This document shows positions 55,920 through 64,000 of a stretch of DNA of 64,000 bases, in pieces. A model generated the notes under the pieces. It saw only the letters and a list, made by a program, of their open reading frames with translations, ran no database searches and had not been told where the DNA came from. The first letter of the stretch is position 1; every line of letters starts with the position of its first letter. The stretch lies in assembly GCA_963576565.1 (NCBI GenBank), contig OY755039.1, positions 132,204,095 through 132,268,094 on the forward strand, written 5' to 3'. Position numbers and translations under genes: made by a program. Origin of the DNA: Aspidapion aeneum. Its lineage: Eukaryota; Arthropoda; Insecta; Coleoptera; Brentidae.

Positions 55920-56210
55920 TTAGGACGTTTATTTTTGACGGCCCGTGACGTGATGTGAGGTTAGTGCTCACCTCTGTGGATTCATTTCCCTGTGCAAAAA
56001 TATTGTGAAAGTATTCAAAGTCCACCCGTAAAAGTGAACCTTTAAAATCAGAAATAAACGTCCAGGACGTTTATTTTTGGCTGCCCGTGAGATGAGGTGA
56101 GCGAAAAGTTCACTTTCACGGGTGGACTTGGAACGCTTTCACCATATTTTTACACGTAGAAATAAATACACGGGGTGAGCGCTCACCTTACAACACGTCC
56201 CGGAATGTCA
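55920..56210. mobile_element. Imperfect foldback element
   Basis: The left half (ggacgtttatttttgacggc ... ttagtgctcacc ... gtccacccgtaaaagtgaac) mirrors the right half (agttcactttcacgggtgga ... gtgagcgctcacc ... aacacgtcccg). The centre holds a palindrome, aaataaacgtccaggacgtt and its mirror. Arms are about 120 bp with many mismatches. No TSD was recognised. Confidence 0.65.
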
Positions 56211-56221
56211 AATGTCCAACA

Positions 56222-56370
56222 GAAAACGAAGAATCATGATAAACTTTATGCTAAACCATCTAATGGAAGATGCACAGATTTCGAATTAGAGGCAGACCAA
56301 GAGAAGATTCGCTAATAGTTTTGAAGAGAGTCAAAGCATTTCAGAATTTATAAGCCAATCATAAAGAAGA
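56222..56370 (+). pseudogene. Possible LINE C-terminal remnant
   Basis: One frame reads RGRPREDSLIVLKRVKAFQN followed by a stop, preceded in shifted frames by ENEES and similar. The RGRPRE motif then a helix with K/R resembles the C-terminal tail of several insect LINEs. Very short and frameshifted; low confidence. Confidence 0.3.
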
Positions 56371-56684
56371 AGAACAGTTTAGTTTATATTTGCTATAATA
56401 TAAGTTATTTACAAATGACGTCAGATTCAATAAAGTGGACGTCTTTACTATGTATTTCTCTCGTCCAAATGTTTAGCAAACACGAGGTCACTGGAATGTA
56501 AAGCGGCGTAATTGAAATCGATTTTTGCCCCAGGCAGGTTGTTGTAACCTTTTTGAAGTATGCCTCCATAAAGAGTGCTCTGCAAACCGGAGGGTAATCT
56601 TATAATGGGGAAAGTTACAAACAGAATTTTTTTAAATAAAATAGACATGTACTTTTAGTAAAGAATATTAATATTACTATTAAA
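56371..56684. other. Nothing recognised
   Basis: Short AT-rich interval. Confidence 0.3.
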
Positions 56685-56960
56685 ATACTCTGCCAATATA
56701 TGGGTACCTAAGCTCACACTAGGTACTATAGTTATAGTGTTCGTGTGAGCTAATATAACTAAAAAGTGAAATATATTTTATTTAACTCCAGGCTCAATTA
56801 CCTTTCGTTTGATACCTCACACGACATATTTTCTCTTAAACTCTATATTTTGAAATCTACCCCCACCCTTTTTTAAAACTAAAGTTTATTTTGTTTAACT
56901 CCAGACTCCTTTTGCTTAATATTACACACGCCATATTTTATTAAAAACTCTAATTTTTCA
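56685..56960 (-). mobile_element. Family B element, right-end reverse fragment
   Basis: Right end aaaatactctgccaatatat, right palindrome and two tandem units; truncated before the core. Confidence 0.78.
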
Positions 56961-56976
56961 TCAACTAGGTAAAATT

Positions 56977-57075
56977 TACTTGAAGTACTATGCATGTGCT
57001 TAAAGTACTTTAAATGTACTTGAAGTACTTTGAATTTACTTGAAGTACTTATAATGTACTTGAAGTACTTTACTT
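56977..57075 (+). repeat. Minisatellite, ~23 bp unit
   Basis: Five units of the type tgtacttgaagtactttNaa; each unit contains the palindrome AAGTACTT. Confidence 0.88.
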
Positions 57076-58348
57076 GACAAAATCAATTACTGGATCGTAG
57101 ATGTACTACAAGTACAGTATTCTTCTTTTTAAAGCTAGCTTAATTTAGTGATTCATAACGTAATTAGCTTGCAATTATATGAAAGTCTCTCTGCGTATAC
57201 TTAATAAAGATTGCAAACAATAATCTTTAAATAATTCAAAAAAGTTAATTTTGCCACCTAAATAAAAATAAACGATTAAAGCCAACTGATCGGAACTAAA
57301 ATTCATTGCAAAGGAAATGATGGTGCAGATTTCCGTGCGGACCCATCATCGTCTCATACAAAAGAGCCTCTGCTAATTTTTTGTTAAATGTTTTCGTGGT
57401 CTGCGAAGACCCCCAACATAGTATAATACCAATAAAAGATAAAACATTGTCAATGTTTTTAGTGACCGTAAGGCAGTATCTTAACGGCTTAATAGGGGTG
57501 GGGGGCTATCTTATATTGAAATCGGCCAAACAAAATCAGCTTAATTTATCAGGGCAAAATGACCAAGTGTGTGTATTTTTTTTAAATACTAACTCATTTT
57601 TTATATTACTACTTCTTCCTTCAACTTGAGATGTGTTAAACGTTATCCCACCCATCTCCCCCACCTTTTTTCGAATAATATAACTCTTAAGCCAGGCACT
57701 TACGTCCCCTCTAATTGCACCACTACCCGCCCACGACGCAAATGCAAAAAAGAAGTGGGGTTTTTGAATTTTATCCGTGTGGTATTTGCAGTAAATCCAG
57801 AGATTTTATGTGGTGCTTTGCACAATTTCGGTCCAGAGCTGCTCTAGCGAATCTCATGTGGGTACGCACCTTAAATCTTCTAATAAACTATTCTTGCTTT
57901 ATGAATAGTTGTTAAAAATTTCACTTTAGGGAAATAAAATTTGCAGTGTGGTTCGGTTTACTCGAAAAGGTTTTTCTTAATTTATTTCTTTTAAATTTAT
58001 CTTTTTAAAAGTAGTACCACAGTACGACCCAATAGAAGGAAAAGTAATTCAATGGGAGTATACAAGCTTGTAATCGTTTGTACCTATTCGAAATCGATGA
58101 ACCGTACAACCTATTTTAAAATGAAAACCAGTCATTTTGATTGGTTTATTGACTGCAGGGCTTTGCCTAATTTTGAAATATTAAATTATTCAATCTGCGC
58201 TCATTGTTGACATTGTATTTAATTTAATTTTATTTTTTTGATTTTTTATATTATTGTTATAGATCATTTCTTCAAAAGTGAAACCCCAAAGAAACACTAA
58301 TTTGTTACGATTTCATTTAATTGATTTTGCTTATTTTTACCTTATTTT
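57076..58348. other. AT-rich stretch, possible tiny zinc-finger-like frame
   Basis: Frames between 57626 and 57915 contain RPRRKCKK and, in another frame, FEFYPCGICSKSRD; PCGIC is the sort of start seen in PHD-type fingers of LINE ORF1, but the remaining cysteines are absent. Nothing else was recognised. Confidence 0.25.
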
Positions 58349-58796
58349 TACCTTCCTAGCCCGCACAGCATTGGCTAGAGAAGGCATTATTTTCGACGAA
58401 ACTTTTTTTTTGAGATAACTCCGAAAATGTGTTATTTGGGGGTATTTTGACCTATCTTACCAATATCGTCGTGATGTCTGTGTGTCTGTGTGTGTGTCTG
58501 TCCGTAACACGATAGCTCCTAAACGGCTAAACCGATTTTCATAAAATTTTTAAGTAAAATAGTGCAATTCGATTTTGGCCAAAATCCATTAATGCTAATG
58601 ACAATTAAATTTTTTTAAAGATGATAACTTTTAAACGGAATATCGCATCAATATGCGGTTTTGGAAATATAGTAGGTTTAATTTTGCTAAATAATTTGTG
58701 TCATAACCAAAAACTTCGTAGGAGGTTTAGTTTCTGAGATATTTACAAAAAACTGTTTTTAAGGCTGATATGGCTCAGCTTCATTAATAGGCTAGG
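58349..58796 (+). mobile_element. Family D repeat, near-complete copy
   Basis: Left end TACCTTCCTAGCCCGCACAG, gataactccgaaaatgtgtt, TG/TC-rich microsatellite (58475-58502), the core ccgtaacacgatagctccta, and right end taataggctagg. The terminal ACCTTCCTAGCC/GGCTAGG pair forms the inverted repeat. The right end is cut by the mariner remnant. Confidence 0.82.
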
Positions 58797-59386
58797 CTTT
58801 ACCCCTCAATCTTCATGAAATTTTTTTTGAATTAAGGTAATTGAAATCCCCAATAAAGCCTCAATCTCGCGATATATCACATGTCGATCGTCCGTGATAA
58901 GCATGAGCACAGCATCGATGTTTTCCTGGGTGACAGCCGTTTTTGGTGCACGTGGCCTTGAATCATCACTAAGGCTAATCCGTCTACGCTTGAATTGTCT
59001 ATACCAACGAGGGACTGTCGACTGATGTAGTGCCTCATTACCGAAAACAGAAATCAACTCAATAATCCTTCAATATTCTTGTTGAGATAATTTCCTTCGA
59101 AAGTTGAAAAAAATTATAACACGCATATGTTCTCGGCTTAGTTCCATTTTTCGACTGATTTCCTAAATTAAAAAATTCGCTATAGCTATAAAACTATATG
59201 TAGCGCACTGACGTGTTAAATTTAGGTTAGGTAAAGATAGAGGTTAAGATTTAGTAACGACATTCCAACAGTGTCGCCCTCTATGTTCCTATATGTGTGT
59301 ATGAATGAGTTTTATGTCCTGGAACGAGTCAACTGGACAGCATCTTATATTCCTACCTATATGGAAAATATAAAAGACAACCCTCG
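58797..59386 (-). mobile_element. Mariner element, 3'-truncated
   Basis: The 5' end on the minus strand reads cgagggttgtcttttatatt next to TA (59387-59388), as in several insect mariners. After about 240 bp of 5' UTR comes the transposase start. The 3' two-thirds are missing at the junction with the D element. Confidence 0.82.
58806..59147 (-). pseudogene. Mariner transposase, N-terminal HTH region
   Basis: Starts at ATG 59147: MELSREHMRVIIFFNFRRKL, SQQEY, an in-frame TGA, then LISVFGNEALHQSTVPRWYR and FKRRRISLSDDSRPRAP, followed by TQENIDAVLMLITDDRHVIY and REIEALLGIS. These are the paired helix-turn-helix DNA-binding domains of mariner transposases (about 110 residues of about 345). The DDD catalytic domain is absent. 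One stop at codon 26. Confidence 0.9.
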
Positions 59387-59894
59387 TATTTCAGATCACC
59401 ATTTTTGACCTAGATAGGTATAAGGTAATTCCGGGAGAGATGCCCTAGCGGTATAGATGCCCCGATATTCAAATCTCGCGCGCAACTGACAATGTCGCCA
59501 TTTTTTTGGTACAGTTATCTCAGTTACTTAAAAATATCGGTGCATGCATATGGTAACGTTAGTGCTCTGGATTTTTGGAAAAATAAAGCCCTTAAAAGGT
59601 AAGTTTAATAAAAAATAGTATTCAATATAATAATAGGCAAGTTCCAACATTGTTATTTTGGATTTTTATATTGATATGCTTTTTATTACATATACTTATT
59701 ATAATTTGGGTCCTCTAGAGAGGTTATGTGCAATGTTTCGGGCAATCGTTTGTTTACAGTAAAAAAGTCAAGGTGGGGCATCTAACCCTTAAGAAAGTAT
59801 AGATGCCCCGGGGCGTATTACCCGTACAAAAGGATAGATGACCCGGGGCATCTATACCTTATTTGTTAGATTTATTTAATTTTTCTTTTTTAGA

Positions 59895-60137
59895 ATGCCC
59901 ACAAACTATAAAAGAAAGCCTGGTCTTCCTGGTAGAAGGAAATGGAAGCAATTTTTTTTTCGAAAAACCATTTTTCTTTTATGGAATTTTGTTTTGCAAA
60001 ATGTTGATGGTCTGAGACACCGGTTAGGATATGTTTGCGATCAATTGACCACGATTAAGATTAACGAAGATTTTGATCTCCAAACAAGAGGACAGGGTAG
60101 GTATGATTTACGCAAAATAAGTTACGTTAGATTAAAA
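59895..60137 (+). pseudogene. pogo/Jerky-like transposase N-terminus
   Basis: ATG 59895 follows ttttctttttaga. The start MPTNYKRKPGLPGRRKWKQ is typical of pogo/Jerky-type transposases (MP-x-NY-x-RK ... W before the HTH). The frame remains open for 81 codons, but after about 20 residues the sequence no longer resembles the family, so the HTH is disrupted. Confidence 0.6.
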
Positions 60138-60229
60138 TAAAAATTAAACAAAAGTTCTCCGAATTTTGTGCAGAATGTGCAACCTAGCAACTTTCTTTAA
60201 CAAATTTCTCCAGTTCTAGTTATTAAACC

Positions 60230-60726
60230 TACTCAAAGAAAAAGAAAAACAAGCACAAATTTTAAATAAAGAGATATCAAAAGCAATTGAAAATAAAAAC
60301 ACAGAAACCTACATAACAGATTCATCGTCTGCTGATGAACCATTAGCTAAGATAGCAAAAAAAGTCACTGCAGCCAAAGAAAGCACAAAAATATCCAATG
60401 ATGTTCCAGTTGTTAAATCGACCAAATTAAAAGGAAAATGTGGTTACAGAAACCTGTAGAATTGTGGTCTGACGAAGAACCAATAGTTAAATTGTTAAAA
60501 AGGTACTGCTGCTAAAGAAAATAATGACAAAATCCAGGAATCAAACATAACAAGACACACAGAAAACAGCGTGGAATGTTTGCAAAATTATTACTTAAGA
60601 ACAGAGCCTGTAGATCGGGTACAATGCGGAAGATGGTGCTGTTACCTGTACTTTATTACATGCAGCAATTGTGGCAAGGATGCCAAAATAGCGGATAAAC
60701 TCAACCATTTAAAATGCCTTTTCTAA
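60230..60726 (+). pseudogene. pogo/Jerky-like transposase C-terminal remnant
   Basis: Frames with stops and shifts: TDSSSADEPLAKIAKKVTAA near 60320, LWSDEEPIVKLLKR near 60462, then VDRVQCGRWCCYLYFITCSN, CGKDAKIADKLNHLKC, stop at 60724-60726. The serine/acidic linker followed by a W/C-rich finger parallels the zinc-finger end of element E. Decayed. Confidence 0.6.
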
Positions 60727-61123
60727 ATATTTTTTTAATTTTGTTAATTTTTTATATTTATTTTGTTGTATTTTTAGTTTAAGTAATAGGAATGCACTTT
60801 AGTTTCATATGTCTTTTATTTAAAAGAGGTAATAAAACTTATAAAATTGAATAATTTTTAATTTTACATGCCAATCAAAGATGGGGCATCTCTCCTATGC
60901 CTGTGAGTCATCTCTCCCGAACTATCGGGAGAGATGGCCAAAATTACTATTTCAGATAATACAGTTTTGACAGGTTGTCATTTCAATTCCTCAAATTTTG
61001 AATATCGTGTATTTTTCTAGATAGAACTATAAGTACATTTTTAATTTTTTAAAGCTTTAGACCATTCCAGTGCTGTACAGTGAATTTTTTTTGTTAGGTG
61101 GGGCATAAGTCCCGGAATTACCT

Positions 61124-62508
61124 TACCTATACCAACGATCCTAAACACACAGGATTGCCTATTAGCTCGAATCTTTCAGCGGTAGGCGGCGCCTTGCTTA
61201 CGTCACTCGTGGACCTCTGCTCAGCGCGCTTCATTTAATACACATTGCAACCGTGAGTTTTTTCGGGTTTTTGTCTTGCTTATTTGCAAACAAATTTTTT
61301 ATTCGTGTTAGTAAATATAATTAATAATTTTATTCATTCAAAACAAATGATTTGATAAATCAAGAGTTTGCTCTAAGAGCTGAAGTAGGATTTTTTCTGA
61401 AAGTTTAATCAATTTAGATCATTAGATGTATAATGTAGGTATTGTTTTTGTTGCGGATATAATAAAATACACTTATATTATGTAGTAACAAAAAGGTATT
61501 TATTTGATATTACAGATTAAAAACTAGAAGGCATTTTATCATGCAATTTATACAAAATATAAATTAATTAACAATCTTTTTTAATTTTTTCAAATTACGG
61601 TCATCTCCAGTCCTACCTACACTCTTTCTCCTCAAATATTTTTTTTCTGGGATTGATAGTTATTATAATTCATTTTCATTATAGTTCTTATAACTTACAA
61701 AATAGAAAAATTATATCATAAGTGAAATTAGGCTCTCTTGTTTTTATTTTTCGTACTAATTTAGAAACAATTTTCAAAGGGCAACGGACCTTTACGCACG
61801 ATGATGATGGCCGACTTCAACTAAAACACATTCGTCCTGCCCGCGCTCGAGAACATCCACCCATACCCCTCTGAAAACGGGTTAAATTGAAACCTTGCCC
61901 CGCGCGCCGCTGCCAGCTTGTAATTATTTACGCTAAAAAAGTTCACCCAATTAATCGCTTGATGTTAACCACAGATAATAAAAAGAACTAGACAATCATG
62001 AGTAAGGGAAGATTTAACTTTTTTGAAATAAATCAATTAAAAGTACTGTTTGTTGTCTAGTTTTGGGAGGGCACTAACCCATTGCCCTCCCTGTAGCAGT
62101 TGCCACTGGTAAAACCCCCTCTCCCTTGAGCGTTCCGTTATTTAAGAACAGTCCCTACACTGAAAATACAAATCGTTGGAACAAACGCATAATACATTTA
62201 ATATATGCCAAATGCAAAGATTTTAAGGTGCTGCTCTTGACAGGGACGGACGGACTTAAGCCAAAGTAGCCAAATTTTTTACTTAATTCACATTTCTGAA
62301 GGTTTATTTACCTCCTAAATAGTCAACCACACCGTCAAATTAATGAAAAAACGCAAAAAAACGGAGATAAAAACGTCAAAAACTCCTTAAAATCACACGA
62401 ACTCCCAATACAAACAAAGCAACTGGCCCGCTGGTGACGTAAGCAGGACGTAAGCAGAGTTAAATGGAAATAAGCAATCATGTGTGTTTAGGATCGTTGT
62501 ACCTATAC
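61124..62508. mobile_element. 1.37 kb element with perfect 9 bp TSD (MULE-like)
   Basis: The element is 61133-62499. TACCTATAC occurs at 61124-61132 and 62500-62508. The ends read CAACGATCCTAAACACACAG and, reverse-complemented, CAACGATCCTAAACACACAT, continuing with gattgcNtatt. Further inside, the left cttgcttacgtcac mirrors the right gtgacgtaagcag. No transposase frame was seen; the interior has a less AT-rich patch at 61780-61925. A 9 bp TSD suggests a Mutator-like element. Confidence 0.82.
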
Positions 62509-64000
62509 CACAAAAATTATAACCTTTTTGGGTTGGAAATGACGGATCAGTGACAAGCTCTGGGCATCTCGTATAGAATAAAATATTTCAAATAGTCTCT
62601 ATTCTAAAGCAGCCTGTGCTTGTTGTAAAGGTTACTAGGATTAATCAAATCAATGCCGCACTACGATGTCCAGTTCGTCAGTTTTGGACTTCAATTTTCC
62701 TACATTTCTCTGACATAAAATCATGTATCTACCTAGAAACCAGTATTTTCATAACACCCTATATAATACAAAGGAATGTTTCAACTGTGTAGGGATAAAT
62801 TGTGAAATTGAAATAAAAATTGTTCAGAGATTATTATCGTACTTATTCTAACCCGCACGGGTGCCATTGTAACTTAACTTGAAATAAAAACCCGGACACT
62901 TTGTATGAAGAGACAAAAAGATAGATTCTTTTATTTTGAACTATCTATCCTTTTTTATACTCATTCACAAAATAAAAGTGTGGACATAAAGAAATCTTTC
63001 AGTCTTTAATCTTCAATTTCCCGAAAGTTAGTAGTCAAGTTTCCAGGACCGGCCCAGCCGGCGGCTATACAAACGAACCTGCATACATGGGCCGAACTCT
63101 ACGATAATCCTAATTGCAATTTTAAGGTGTTTTAAATTAACCAACAGTTTGCTTATAGCATAGTCTTTGATTTCCGATGCCTTTATAGACCAGGCAAAAA
63201 TTTAGGATTTCCAAACAATCGTCCTTCTTTACTAAATTTTGTACACATATACAGTACCCTTTCACGGTTCCAAGAACATACTTCGTTAAGTTTTTTGTTA
63301 ACTTTCTATGGTGCAGAGGCCATTTACTGATGTACAAGATTCCTACAAACATAAGTTTCTTATTTATTAAAGTTCTTCACAACCGGGACCACCCTGTATA
63401 TCCTAAATATTTTTTAAAAGCTGTTAAAATTTCTAATAATATGGTGTATTACAGCATTACAATTTTTTTTTGATATTAAGGAAAAATATGAGCAAGTATT
63501 TAGTTTTTCTAAAAAATTTGCGATTTTATTAAAATATTTTTTTTTGTTTTTTAATTCTCAAAAGCAGAAAACACAAAACAAATAATACGGTTTACCAGAA
63601 AAAGTTTTTGTGATCTCTCTACTACTAAAAAATCATAAAAATAAAATTAAATATGCTACAGGGGAAATACTATAAGTTTTTATGGTGACAAAAACAGAGC
63701 AAAATCGCATTTTCTTGAAGATATTGTATTGACTCGGATTAATCAAATTTTTTTAATAACCGTTTTAATTATTTAATTGAATAAAGCAAAAATTTATAGC
63801 AGGTTTACTAGCAGATTCATTAAAACAAATTATAAATCAAAATTATAATTATCATATTAACAATATCCGGACTAAACAAGATTTTTATTTAAGCACTACA
63901 TCTAGTCAATCAATATTTTCAAAAGGCTTGAGTGAATACAATAAATTAAAAGTGTTAATTAAAAATAAACCAAATTTAAAAAAACTATAAAAAAATATTT
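62509..64000. other. AT-rich stretch, nothing recognised
   Basis: No coding similarity or element ends were recognised. A caccctgtatatcc string near 63391 resembles one end of the CAGGGTG MITE but has no partner. Confidence 0.4.

Larger units (their letters stand above)
59421..61125 (+). mobile_element. Second pogo/Tigger-like element, internally deleted
   Basis: 1701 bp (59423-61123) flanked by TA. Ends AGGTAATTCCGGGA and its exact complement. Many subterminal copies of gggagagatgcc, agatgccccgg and ggggcatctat lie within the first 450 bp and last 250 bp. The element retains both a transposase start and a cysteine-rich end, with the DDE core deleted between them. It sits inside the 9 bp TSD of the next element (its right TA is 61124-61125). 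Confidence 0.85.

Noticed and set aside
1..64000. CRISPR array, bacterial operons, ribosomal RNA
   Set aside because: No direct-repeat/spacer pattern, no Shine-Dalgarno-linked gene strings and no rRNA signature; all coding remnants are of eukaryotic transposons.

Overview
This is an AT-rich, intron- and repeat-dominated eukaryotic window, almost certainly from an insect. The evidence is the transposon set: a mariner transposase N-terminus starting MELSREH, pogo/Tigger-like elements, a P-type THAP domain, piggyBac-like and hAT-like non-autonomous elements, jockey-type LINE ends, and the microsatellite-cored repeats common in insect genomes. I see no intact protein-coding host gene, no intact tRNA or rRNA and no CRISPR. 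All support comes from reading the sequence; family names are inferences from termini, target-site duplications (TSDs) and translated remnants.

Layout. 0-6 kb: two copies of a ~480 bp TA-flanked MITE (family A), one in a head-to-head palindrome, and a perfect-TSD hAT foldback (3406-3701). 6-14 kb: two minisatellite arrays (family C, ~115 bp unit) around a decayed P-like THAP gene (7737-7920) and a 281 bp MITE. 14-23 kb: dense MITEs, including three hAT-like elements with perfect 8 bp TSDs and G/C tracts beside the termini, and a 1.07 kb piggyBac-like foldback (21551-22616). 24-39 kb: two inverted copies of a pogo-like element (E) with a zinc-finger-coding remnant, two nearly identical Helentron-like elements (B), a GTAAC-rich element (35114-35734) and a 5'-truncated LINE with TSD. 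39-48 kb: a mariner-like element with transposase C-terminus (41201-42750), a MITE of family G split by a 626 bp foldback with 9 bp TSD, and a second LINE end. 48-57 kb: five reverse-strand B copies, two LINE fragments interrupted by a hAT-like insertion, and one candidate host micro-exon (52743-52799). 57-64 kb: a chain of adjoining or near-adjoining elements (D, mariner, pogo-like, 9 bp-TSD element), then featureless AT-rich DNA.

The window is best read as intergenic or intronic DNA that has repeatedly absorbed transposons. Several nestings give relative ages: hAT inside a CAGGGTG MITE, a foldback inside G, a tRNA-like SINE inside D, a MITE inside B, a hAT inside a LINE, and a pogo-like element inside the TSD of an older element. 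The most interesting points are two distinct pogo-like families sharing a GGGAGAGATGCC subterminal motif, a conserved core shared by two repeat families with unrelated ends, and a tiny perfect palindrome flanked by 7 bp direct repeats.
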